64,000 bases of DNA from Parachryseolinea silvisoli (GTDB lineage Bacteria; Bacteroidota; Bacteroidia; Cytophagales; Cyclobacteriaceae), in NCBI RefSeq assembly GCF_021190955.1, contig NZ_JAIOAO010000001.1, positions 1,798,001 to 1,862,000 of the forward strand, given 5' to 3'. Both the position numbers and the translations under genes were made by a program. Each line of letters begins with the position of its first letter. Within the stretch, counting starts at the first letter, position 1. Positions 1 to 8,128 of the stretch are shown here, piece by piece. A model generated the notes under the pieces. That model had not been told where the DNA came from and made no database searches. It saw nothing but the letters and a program-made list of their open reading frames with translations.

Positions 1-883
1 AATTTTCCTGTGCATGGCTCAAAAGTGCTTCGCGCGCAGTGGCATCCACCCTATCTCCACGTGTATGGATATTTAAAAGTCGGTTCACAGGATCCAGCTC
101 AAACGGGTAGGCAAAGGCGGCCTGTTCGTCAACGAAATGCGTTGCTGCCTGTTGAAGATAACAGACACCGAGGTTATTATACATTTGCTGCGAAGGGAAT
201 TGGGTCAGCAGATATTTATAGCATCGCGCGGCTGAGGTATAGTCACCCTTTACAACTAAAAAACGCGCTGTCTCGACAAGGGGTGCCATGCGGGCAATCG
301 CCGTTGCTTTTTCGCCAGCGATCGCTATACGATCTTGCCGCGACGGATAGCCCGGAACCTTCTCAGGCAGGTGATACGCCTGGTATATCTTTTCATAAAG
401 CGCCGCAATAACCCGGTAGGTAGGATAGCCTGCTAAAAATCCCTGAAAGGCGCCGTGATAGTCGGCCTGTGACTCTATCATCGCGGTCTCCTTTTGCCGG
501 TCTGTGGACACCTCGGCGAGGGGTTTGATCAGAAGCTGCGAGAAGCTCTCGGAAGATGTATGCCGAAGATAGTAGTGCGCCAGCTCGTGGCCCAGCACGC
601 AGGCAAGCGCTGCGAGCGAGTCCGCACCAAAGCCACGACATAGGTCGTACACAGTCTCGTCGATCTCAACTACTCCGCCTACATACCGGGCGATCACGCG
701 CTTTTTACTTTGTGTGGGAACCATGACAAGCGGTGGTTTCGGCATACTTCCCCCAAAGGAAGCAGCCACGGCGGTATAGACATTTCGGGCTGTAACAAAT
801 TTAAAATGCGACTCCGAAAGTCCCTGACCGGCAGCCTGGCCACCCATCAGTAGCAATATTATTCCCACCCACCGCGCTGACAT
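1..883 (-). CDS. M48-like secreted zinc metallopeptidase, partial (C-terminus beyond window)
   Basis: Translation from the ATG at 883 gives an open frame of about 294 codons running off the left edge. The first 20 residues form a signal peptide ending around AAGQG, so the product is exported. HELAH (residues 99-103) is a canonical HExxH zinc site and ESQAD (137-141) supplies the downstream glutamate/aspartate of the M48 family. The rest, about residues 200-260, resembles a TPR-like helical region, as in BepA/YfgC-type M48 proteins. It lies 32 bp downstream of the CHAT gene on the same strand, so the two are probably cotranscribed. The family cleaves misfolded or envelope proteins; the substrate here is unknown. 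The frame is visibly intact; the C-terminus cannot be judged. Confidence 0.85.
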   Translation of the reverse strand, partial: MSARWVGIILLLMGGQAAGQGLSESHFKFVTARNVYTAVAASFGGSMPKPPLVMVPTQSKKRVIARYVGGVVEIDETVYDLCRGFGADSLAALACVLGHELAHYYLRHTSSESFSQLLIKPLAEVSTDRQKETAMIESQADYHGAFQGFLAGYPTYRVIAALYEKIYQAYHLPEKVPGYPSRQDRIAIAGEKATAIARMAPLVETARFLVVKGDYTSAARCYKYLLTQFPSQQMYNNLGVCYLQQAATHFVDEQAAFAYPFELDPVNRLLNIHTRGDRVDATAREALLSHAQEN

Positions 884-915
884 TTTGCTTCTGTGTTTAC
901 ACCATACATTATTGA

Positions 916-3819
916 TCACTTCCCGATCATAACAAAGCCACCCCACAACGCCGGATGCGGATAGCGGCTGCGTATCCTTTGCTGCGCTTTCTGCAGTGCA
1001 TGATGTTTTTCCAACCCTTTTAGCCAATATTCGTAGAAGTACGTCATCAGCTCGCCTGTAACCTGGTCGTTTACTTTCCATAAACTCATTAAGACTGCAT
1101 CTGCCCCGGCAATGGTAAGGGCACGTTGCAAGCCATATACTCCCTCGCCGGATCTGATTTCTCCCAGTCCCGTCTCGCAGGCACTGAGCACTACCAATTC
1201 TGTTCCTGTCAAATCCAACCCGACTGCCTCGTAGGCCGTTACAACACCATCGTCGCCGGATAACGGCAGGCTACCCTTCTTTTCAAGTGTTTGCCTGGCA
1301 CCGGCAAACAACAGTCCCGCCCGGAGCATAGGGTTATTGTCAGGATTTTTCTCAAAATATCCGTGGGTAGCGATGTGCAATACCTGCGGTGAAGAGATCG
1401 TCTTTAATGCTTCCTCACTGGCAGCAGTCTCCATGAATACTGTTGACTTTTTCCGCTTCTTTTTCAGCAGACGGGCAATACTTTCCACTTCCGCTTTAGT
1501 GGCCGGCAAGGGCGAACAATTATAGTCGCGCTCGCCTGTGTCTGCTACCAGTTCTCTCGGCAACGCAGCGTCTGTCACGGCAGCGACCCGATTTTGTTGC
1601 TCCGATTTTTTATCAAACGTTGGATAGCCGAAGAGAACGTACTCCTGCGAATTTACTTCGACTGGAGCCGGTAACAAACTTCTTAAACTGGGCACCATCC
1701 GAATGCTTTTCTCCTGCCCTGCATACATGCCGGTTTGCCTGTTGAGCAATGCCTCAAGGCTTACCAAATGATAGATCCCGTCTGCCGACACATAGACCGT
1801 CTTAACCCCGGCTAGTTTGTCTGCAACAGGCTTCCAGAACCATGTATAGGGATCGGCTTCGTAGGTTTGATTCCGAATGTCATCATGGTACGCCGGAAGG
1901 TATTTCGCTTCCATATCATTACCATTTTCCAGGAGTACGAGCGCGGGATCGTTTGCACCGGGTAGAATGATTAGGATTGCGTAAGCAACTGTATCCGAAA
2001 AATCGCGATTGGCTGTAAAGTCATATTTCAAAAAACGAATTATCTCGACTGCCGCTTCTCCCGGCCGCAACGCTTGCCCGATCTGACGCCAGTCGGTTTT
2101 TAACGATCTTGTGACGCGGGTAAAGGCCCCCGATCGCAACGCAATGTATTTTTCCAAGGAATCTGCTTTTGACTCGAGTGTCGCCAGCACTACTCCCGAT
2201 TTCAAACGTTGTTCCGGTGATTGATTATAAGCATTTGCAATAGCTTTGCGCGCATCCTGCCAACGATGGTAAAAACCAGAGAAGGCCGGGTCTCTCTGAA
2301 CTTGCCGTTGTATGCGGTGAAGATCAAAGAGCAACAGCGACTTTGTAAACAGTTGGATCTCGAGTGCATCTGCATAGTCCCCATACTGCACGGCAAAATT
2401 ACGCGACAGATCAAAGTTTCGCCGAAGAGAAGCGTACATGCTATTTTTCTCTTTTTCCGACATAATCGGAAACATTTCGCGAATGCGCTTGTATCGAATC
2501 TCACGTGCCAGTCGAAAATGATTACGGGCGTCTTCCGTTGCACCTTGCGCCGCCCGCAACCTGCCCTGGTTATCGTGTGTAATGGCTATGTAGGGGTGTA
2601 ACTCACTCACTTTCTCACGGTATATTTTTTGCGCTTGTTCAAAAAGCGGATCCGCTTCTGCATATTGGCCCTGCAAAAAATAATTGTATCCCAGGGAATT
2701 CAGGGTTAACGCGTACTGTGGGTGGCTTTCTCCCAACACCCGCTTCATACCCTCCACCGCCTGAAGATACAACGCCTCTGCTTCGCTATATTTTTCGAGG
2801 CTTTGATAATTATTGGCGGCATCCCGCAGGGTATAGACGTAGTCGGGAGTGTTCTCTCCGAATTGCTCACGGGTCAGCTCGATAAGCCCACCATAGAGCT
2901 CATAGGCTTCCTGTGGTTTTTTCATCATATCGTACAACACTGCCAGGTTTGCAAGCGATATGATATAGTCCGGATGCCGCCGCCCGAGCTTTTCTGCCCG
3001 GATTTCCAGTGCCCGCAGAAGCATTTTCTCGGCTTGTGCATAACGCCCTGTATTGGCGTAGAATGTAGCTGTGTTGCTGAGGGCAAGGCCATAGGACGCG
3101 TGATTTTCTCCAAACACCTCTTTTTTGAGCGCGAGAATCTTCAGGTACACTGGTTCGGCCTCTGTATGTTTACCGGCGGCATTATAGGATGCAGCAAGGT
3201 CCGTCAGGTGAATCAGGTATAAACTCGTGTTGGTATCCCGGTATCGCTCCGAAATTTGGAGGGCAGCCTGAATGGATCTTTCCGCCTTCTCATACTCACC
3301 ACCTTTCATATATACCGATCCCAGCGCATCCATGCAGTTGGCATACTCCAGGCTGTCCATCGCAGAAAGCTGCTCGCGGTGCAACGCGATAGCTCCCTGA
3401 AGGATATTTTCTGCTTTTGCATAGTTCCCTATTTCGCGGCTGATATTCCCCCACTCCAGCAATATATTCCGATAAAAGGCAGTCTGCTGTTTGCGCGGTT
3501 CCGTTGTTGTCGCAATCTGCTCGAAGATCTCTTCCGCCGCCTGCAGGTGGCCCAGTGCCCGGTTCGAAAGGGCCAGGAGCCGGAGAGCTTGTGTATATAA
3601 TGTGTCGGACGGGCGTTCATGTGCCCTGGCCACCAGATGTTCTGCTATAGTTTTCGCCTTATCGTAACCGCCAGCATTATATACACTATCAAACTGAGAA
3701 AAAGTGTATGTTTTGTTTTTATTAATAATATCTGGCTGCGCCTGCGCCAAAGCGGCCGTGACATTTTCGAACAAGGCGCTTATTACCAGTATGCGAACCG
3801 CAACAGCATATATTTTCAT
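916..3819 (-). CDS. Exported TPR-CHAT domain protein (caspase-like protease fold)
   Basis: The 967-residue product has an N-terminal signal peptide (about residues 1-27), about eight or more tetratricopeptide repeats over roughly residues 80-430 (recurring patterns of the type YAxAExLxxxALxI), a helical linker, and a C-terminal CHAT domain. The predicted caspase-like dyad is present: His819 in HIATHG and Cys881 in LSACETG. CHAT domains are cysteine proteases of the caspase clan, usually switched by the attached sensor repeats. Export is notable because the well-studied CHAT proteases (for example Craspase) are cytoplasmic. The next gene downstream encodes a secreted M48-like metallopeptidase, so this may be a periplasmic proteolytic pair. 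The function is inferred from domain content only. Confidence 0.9.
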   Translation of the reverse strand: MKIYAVAVRILVISALFENVTAALAQAQPDIINKNKTYTFSQFDSVYNAGGYDKAKTIAEHLVARAHERPSDTLYTQALRLLALSNRALGHLQAAEEIFEQIATTTEPRKQQTAFYRNILLEWGNISREIGNYAKAENILQGAIALHREQLSAMDSLEYANCMDALGSVYMKGGEYEKAERSIQAALQISERYRDTNTSLYLIHLTDLAASYNAAGKHTEAEPVYLKILALKKEVFGENHASYGLALSNTATFYANTGRYAQAEKMLLRALEIRAEKLGRRHPDYIISLANLAVLYDMMKKPQEAYELYGGLIELTREQFGENTPDYVYTLRDAANNYQSLEKYSEAEALYLQAVEGMKRVLGESHPQYALTLNSLGYNYFLQGQYAEADPLFEQAQKIYREKVSELHPYIAITHDNQGRLRAAQGATEDARNHFRLAREIRYKRIREMFPIMSEKEKNSMYASLRRNFDLSRNFAVQYGDYADALEIQLFTKSLLLFDLHRIQRQVQRDPAFSGFYHRWQDARKAIANAYNQSPEQRLKSGVVLATLESKADSLEKYIALRSGAFTRVTRSLKTDWRQIGQALRPGEAAVEIIRFLKYDFTANRDFSDTVAYAILIILPGANDPALVLLENGNDMEAKYLPAYHDDIRNQTYEADPYTWFWKPVADKLAGVKTVYVSADGIYHLVSLEALLNRQTGMYAGQEKSIRMVPSLRSLLPAPVEVNSQEYVLFGYPTFDKKSEQQNRVAAVTDAALPRELVADTGERDYNCSPLPATKAEVESIARLLKKKRKKSTVFMETAASEEALKTISSPQVLHIATHGYFEKNPDNNPMLRAGLLFAGARQTLEKKGSLPLSGDDGVVTAYEAVGLDLTGTELVVLSACETGLGEIRSGEGVYGLQRALTIAGADAVLMSLWKVNDQVTGELMTYFYEYWLKGLEKHHALQKAQQRIRSRYPHPALWGGFVMIGK

Positions 3820-3949
3820 GGTACAGATAAAGGAGACGAATCAGTATCAAAATATAACGTTTTCCTCATCCATCAGCACGCAGAAAAAAAAATTCCTCAA
3901 AATGGTGATATCCCGCCCGGGAGATCATATACACCTGTAATTAAACCCA

Positions 3950-3957
3950 CAAAGTTA
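3950..3957 (-). promoter_or_regulatory. Possible Bacteroidota -7 element (TAACTTTG) for the CHAT operon
   Basis: On the minus strand the sequence reads TAACTTTG, a match to the Bacteroidota TAnnTTTG element, about 130 bp upstream of the CHAT start. No clear TTTG -33 box is seen at the right spacing, so this is a weak call. The start of the divergent T9SS gene overlaps it. Confidence 0.35.
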
Positions 3958-3971
3958 TGCATGTGAATTTT

Positions 3972-5855
3972 ATGAAGTATGTCGGGCTGGTCCTGCTGTT
4001 GACCTGCGTCTGCCTGGAGAGTCAAGCACAAGTGTCCATTGCCAGGGTATGGGACCAAACCCTGGGCGGAACTGCCGATGACCGGCTATTCTGTCAAGTT
4101 GCTACGCCCGATGGCGGGTATTTGCTGGCCGGTGAATCGCGGTCGAATCCGCCGGGCGACAAATCAGAATTTGGTCGGGGTGCTGAAGATTATTGGCTGG
4201 TAAAAACAGACGGTAGCGGCACGAAACTATGGGATAAAACATATGGCGGCGGCAACATGGATATCTTACGCGCACTGGTTGCTGCACCGGACGGTGGGTA
4301 TTTGTTGTGCGGCTATTCCACGTCGGGCGCCGGTTGGGACAAAACCCATGCGAACCTGGGTGGACGGGATTTCTGGGTCGTCAAAGTAGACGCCAATGGA
4401 AACAAGCTCTGGGACAAAACGTTGGGTAGTAGCGGCAGTGATATACTCTACGCCGCCACGATCACTGCCGACGGTGGCTTCTTGCTGGTCGGGGAGACCG
4501 ATGCCGGCTCCGTTCGATCTACGGATTATCTGGCTATCAAATTGAATGCGTTGGGTACCACGGTATGGTCCAGAACATATGGCGGCAATGGTATTGATAT
4601 TCCTTCGGCTGTACACCTTACATCCACAGGAGGCTTTTTGATCTCCGGCTATTCGGATTCCAATATCTCTGGCGAGAAAAGCCAGAACAGAAAAGGCAGC
4701 TTCGACTACTGGGTTGTCCGCATCATGTCTACGGGTACCAAAATGTGGGATCGGACGATCGGCGGCAGTGGCCTCGAGTTTTTACGGGCGGCTTGCATCA
4801 CCCCGGCAGACGAGCTCATTATCGGTGGTATGTCGATGTCACCTGTCTCAAGTGACCGTACCACTGCTATTGGTGGTAGCGACTTCTGGATTGTCAAGCT
4901 CAATACCTCGGGCACCAAAGTTTGGGATAAATCATTTGGTGGCACCGGGTCGGATGAGTGCCGCTCGATTTCTAACACCCAGGATGGCGGATTTCTATTG
5001 GCCGGCACGTCCAGCTCAGGCGCTTCGGGTAATAAAACAGAGCCCAATCTGGGAGGTAACGATTATTGGGCGGTAAAGACCGATGCAAACGGCAACCTGG
5101 AATGGGACAAGACGCTGGGTGGCACCAGCGACGACAACGCTCAGGTGGGCATACAAACCACCGACAATGCATTTCTACTGGGAGGCTGGTCTGCATCCAC
5201 TATATCGGCCACAAAGTCCGTGAACAGCAAGGGGCTGGCCGATTTCTGGATCATCCAGATCCAAGAAGATACCTGCTCAGCCTTAGTCCTCGGTCCGGAC
5301 TCGCTGTCGACGGCCCAGGTATTGGCGACCTATTCACAGGCGCTTGCCGCCACCGGTGGACATACCCCTTATGCTTACTCGCTGCTTACAGGCACATTGC
5401 CTCCGGGTATTTCCTGGGACGCCGTCACGGGCATACTAACCGGTGTACCCGATAGTGCGGCAAGCTACCCCCTGGTATTTATAGTGACCGATTCTCTTGC
5501 CTGTACCGACACTACAGCCTATATATTGGAGGTACAACCCGACACGGACAGCCTCGGTCGCACCGGAAATCGCTCCCGCATAAACGCCACCCACGCTATA
5601 CCGAACCTATCGCTTTATCCCAACCCGGTGGATGAATCCTTCACGATTCAATGGAGAAGCAGCGCTTCCAAACAGAAAAATATCATCCGGATTTATAACG
5701 ACCACGGGCGAAAAGTATTCGAGCATTCTGCGCTGGATTCCAGTGGAGAGAATCAGCCGACACGTTACCCGGTATCTCATCTACCTCCTGGTATATATAC
5801 AGTTGTTATTCAGAACGAAGGAAAACAACAAACACTAAGAATGATCAAACGCTGA
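3972..5855 (+). CDS. Secreted repeat protein with T9SS type A sorting domain
   Basis: Starting at the ATG at 3972 (an in-frame ATG lies five codons earlier), the protein begins with a signal peptide ending near ESQAQ. About seven or eight repeats of roughly 55-60 residues follow, each with a WDKTLGG-like motif, a DGG(Y/F)LL strand and a D(Y/F)WxVK strand. This spacing suggests a beta-propeller of the kind common in Bacteroidota surface proteins. A putative Ig-like segment with LPPGISWD (about residues 440-520) comes next. The last about 80 residues (LSLYPNPVDESF ... MIKR) are a type A T9SS sorting domain, which sends proteins across the outer membrane and anchors them at the surface. It is divergent from the CHAT operon. 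Ligand unknown. Confidence 0.88.
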   Translation: MKYVGLVLLLTCVCLESQAQVSIARVWDQTLGGTADDRLFCQVATPDGGYLLAGESRSNPPGDKSEFGRGAEDYWLVKTDGSGTKLWDKTYGGGNMDILRALVAAPDGGYLLCGYSTSGAGWDKTHANLGGRDFWVVKVDANGNKLWDKTLGSSGSDILYAATITADGGFLLVGETDAGSVRSTDYLAIKLNALGTTVWSRTYGGNGIDIPSAVHLTSTGGFLISGYSDSNISGEKSQNRKGSFDYWVVRIMSTGTKMWDRTIGGSGLEFLRAACITPADELIIGGMSMSPVSSDRTTAIGGSDFWIVKLNTSGTKVWDKSFGGTGSDECRSISNTQDGGFLLAGTSSSGASGNKTEPNLGGNDYWAVKTDANGNLEWDKTLGGTSDDNAQVGIQTTDNAFLLGGWSASTISATKSVNSKGLADFWIIQIQEDTCSALVLGPDSLSTAQVLATYSQALAATGGHTPYAYSLLTGTLPPGISWDAVTGILTGVPDSAASYPLVFIVTDSLACTDTTAYILEVQPDTDSLGRTGNRSRINATHAIPNLSLYPNPVDESFTIQWRSSASKQKNIIRIYNDHGRKVFEHSALDSSGENQPTRYPVSHLPPGIYTVVIQNEGKQQTLRMIKR

Positions 5856-5889
5856 TAACGCTGTGCTTTCTGCTACTGGTAGCGATCGC

Positions 5890-5940
5890 CGGTAATCCTC
5901 CGCGGCAGCAAGGACCTCTTGCTTGCTCCGCGGAGCTCCG
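5890..5940. repeat. GC-rich inverted repeat between the T9SS gene and the VirD4-like cluster
   Basis: CTCCGCGGCAGCAAG is followed within a few bases by CTTGCTTGCTCCGCGGAG, an imperfect inverted repeat that could fold into a strong hairpin. It sits in the 114-bp gap between two coding units. No T-run follows, so an intrinsic terminator is not assured; a mobile extragenic palindrome or mRNA-processing element is equally possible. Confidence 0.5.
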
Positions 5941-5969
5941 GCGGCAGCATGGCCCCTAACAAATACACC

Positions 5970-6182
5970 ATGAAAAAAAAGAATGATTTCAAACAAAATG
6001 CCCAGGACATTACTTCCAAGGCTGCCGTCACCAAAAATCGCTTTAAGCAAAACAGTACGAGCATGGGCACATCAAAAGCTGTCAATACGGCCAAAAAGTT
6101 TGCGGTGAACAAACAGGACATGCTGGGAGGAGATCCCAATAATCCCAAAAAGCAAAAAAGAGGTCCTACGTTAACACCTTAA
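5970..6182 (+). CDS. Small lysine-rich protein of unknown function
   Basis: A 70-residue reading frame starting at the ATG at 5970 (MKKKNDFKQN); an earlier in-frame ATG at 5949 would add seven residues. It is strongly basic and polar, with no signal peptide or membrane segment, and contains two similar units, NDFKQNAQ and NRFKQNST. The C-terminus is proline/lysine-rich (NNPKKQKRGP). It ends 17 bp before the membrane-protein gene in the same direction, so it probably opens the operon that ends in the VirD4-like ATPase. I do not recognise a family. A nucleic-acid-binding protein or a transported substrate would fit its charge and position, but neither is shown. Confidence 0.6.
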   Translation: MKKKNDFKQNAQDITSKAAVTKNRFKQNSTSMGTSKAVNTAKKFAVNKQDMLGGDPNNPKKQKRGPTLTP

Positions 6183-6199
6183 CCCTAACAAATCACTGT

Positions 6200-7234
6200 A
6201 TGACGCTTCTATATCCAATCACCCGCCGGCAATGGTTGAAGAACCGGGAGAAAGGGCTATCGAATTACACGCTTCACGAGGTAACGAAAGCTGTAAAAAG
6301 AATAAACAAAAAGCTCACATTCTTAAACAAGAGTCACGATTCATTTCTGACTGACAGTGATGTGGTCAATACGACGATCAAACGAAATGTATATAAGAAC
6401 GCCGTATTGCTACGATGCATCCTCTCAATTCTGTTCGTGCTTCTCGTGCTGGCGGAATCGTTCATCAACTACGAGAACATGGAAATATTCATTATGCCCG
6501 GAGAAATTGGACTTCGGGCCCTGCTCATGCGAACGGTCACTGCCTTTATACTGACAGTGGTCAGCATCGTTTCGATGCACATGGTATTTGAAAATGCCTT
6601 TCACCACTGGCTCGAAAGCGACAAGATCAAATACAACTTTCCGGATACCCTGGAGATTTCCGTGAGCTCGAAGGTCACCCATCACGACAGCAGCCGGATT
6701 GCTTTTCTGATTATCTGCACAGCCGTCATGCTGGGTTGCCTGTGGACAATTTACATCTTCGCCGAAAAAAGGGCCGCCGTCATCGAGGCTATCTCCCTGA
6801 GCCGTACTAACACTACAGGCGTATCACCACTAACACTGGTGTCACTGATACTTCCGTTCATCGGCGGCATGACGATGTTTGTCATCAAACGAAACCACAA
6901 CATTGTAGCTGCCTATAACGCCATGACGCGGTATCGGATCAGACTGGACCTAGACAAAAAACGGAAAAATCATTTGATCGATATTTTCTCCATACGGCGG
7001 GCCAAAACTTTGAATGAAGAGATTGCCCTGACATTCCGAAGAGTGAACAGATTCAAAAATTACCTGGAGGCCATTAACCACACCCTGCAACGAAAGAATA
7101 ATAAGGAGCATCCTTACCAGGTCCACGGACTAGCGCACACGGAGGATCAGAACATATTAAAGATCTTCATTCTAAAAAGATTAGAGCCCGAGACGCTACG
7201 ATTGAATGGTGAGGCACATTCCTCAAATACCTGA
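6200..7234 (+). CDS. Four-helix integral membrane protein of unknown function
   Basis: The 344-residue protein has a basic N-terminal segment of about 65 residues and four predicted membrane helices near residues 71-90, 108-130, 167-188 and 208-227. A basic, probably cytoplasmic C-terminal tail rich in arginine and lysine follows, ending in a soluble segment. No family motif is recognised. It lies 17 bp after the small basic protein and 6 bp before the VWA lipoprotein, which implies cotranscription. With the VirD4-like ATPase two genes on, a role as a membrane platform or partner is plausible but inferred only from location. Confidence 0.75.
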   Translation: MTLLYPITRRQWLKNREKGLSNYTLHEVTKAVKRINKKLTFLNKSHDSFLTDSDVVNTTIKRNVYKNAVLLRCILSILFVLLVLAESFINYENMEIFIMPGEIGLRALLMRTVTAFILTVVSIVSMHMVFENAFHHWLESDKIKYNFPDTLEISVSSKVTHHDSSRIAFLIICTAVMLGCLWTIYIFAEKRAAVIEAISLSRTNTTGVSPLTLVSLILPFIGGMTMFVIKRNHNIVAAYNAMTRYRIRLDLDKKRKNHLIDIFSIRRAKTLNEEIALTFRRVNRFKNYLEAINHTLQRKNNKEHPYQVHGLAHTEDQNILKIFILKRLEPETLRLNGEAHSSNT

Positions 7235-7240
7235 TTCAGT

Positions 7241-8116
7241 ATGAAAATAAAACACCTTGCGCTGAACATACTCTTACTCTTAACGCTCAGCGGCTGCCCA
7301 AAGCTTCAACCTGAAAAAAAGAATATTGTTTGTCTGATCGATTTCTCGAGCAGCATCAATAGAGAACGTGTATTAGCATACGCAGACGGCATCAAAATGA
7401 TCCTGTCATCGATGGGCCCGAACGACAAACTCATGGTATACCCCATCGACGCCGGCTCATTGACGGACCGCGTCACCATCATGTTTGAGGATTTTCAGAA
7501 CGCAGACGGCGAATATGGAATGACCTTCAAAAATTTACAGATCCCAGATTCCGTACGTCCACCATTCAAAAAGAAGGGAGAAGATGGTATCACGGCAACG
7601 GCCACCATGCCCAGGCGAGTGAAGGGATATTTAAAGGTTATCTCACCGCTTATTGAAAACAGGCTGGACTCTTTGCGGAGGGTCAGAAGAAAATACAATC
7701 GCGAATCTGATCTCCTGTCGGCGATCTACAGCGTAAAAGACGATTTCGTCAAAGAACAAGAGGAATCCTGGATGCCCGGAGAGCGGACAATCAATTACCT
7801 GGTCATTTTTTCCGACCTCGTCCAGGAAAGCGACATGGTCAATTTCAACAGCAAACGCATGTTGGAAAAAAGTGACTACAATGCCATACTCCAAAAGCTC
7901 AGGACAAATAACCTCCTCTGTAATCTGCAAGGGGCAAAGATACTGGTGTACGATGGCCACTCCAACGTGTCTCAGAACGCCATGGCCAAAATAAGAATTC
8001 GCGAATTCTGGGAATGCTACTTTGCTGACACCACGGTCAATGCATATGCTCATTCCATGAAATATCAAAATAGCAGCTCGATGGATGAGCTACTCCATGT
8101 TTTAAGAAATTATTGA
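7241..8116 (+). CDS. VWA-type lipoprotein
   Basis: The 291-residue product starts with a lipoprotein signal peptide: a hydrophobic stretch, then LTLSGC with the lipobox Cys at about residue 19. Residues 29-50 carry NIVCLIDFSSSI, the DxSxS metal-ion-dependent adhesion site (MIDAS) of von Willebrand factor A domains, and IFSDL around residue 190 fits the fifth-strand aspartate of the same site. It is therefore probably a membrane-anchored, metal-dependent protein-binding module outside the cytoplasm. It is tightly placed between the four-helix membrane protein (6 bp) and the VirD4-like ATPase (12 bp). VWA lipoproteins often act as assembly or adhesion factors; the partner here is unknown. Confidence 0.8.
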   Translation: MKIKHLALNILLLLTLSGCPKLQPEKKNIVCLIDFSSSINRERVLAYADGIKMILSSMGPNDKLMVYPIDAGSLTDRVTIMFEDFQNADGEYGMTFKNLQIPDSVRPPFKKKGEDGITATATMPRRVKGYLKVISPLIENRLDSLRRVRRKYNRESDLLSAIYSVKDDFVKEQEESWMPGERTINYLVIFSDLVQESDMVNFNSKRMLEKSDYNAILQKLRTNNLLCNLQGAKILVYDGHSNVSQNAMAKIRIREFWECYFADTTVNAYAHSMKYQNSSSMDELLHVLRNY

Positions 8117-8128
8117 CCTACAAAAACC

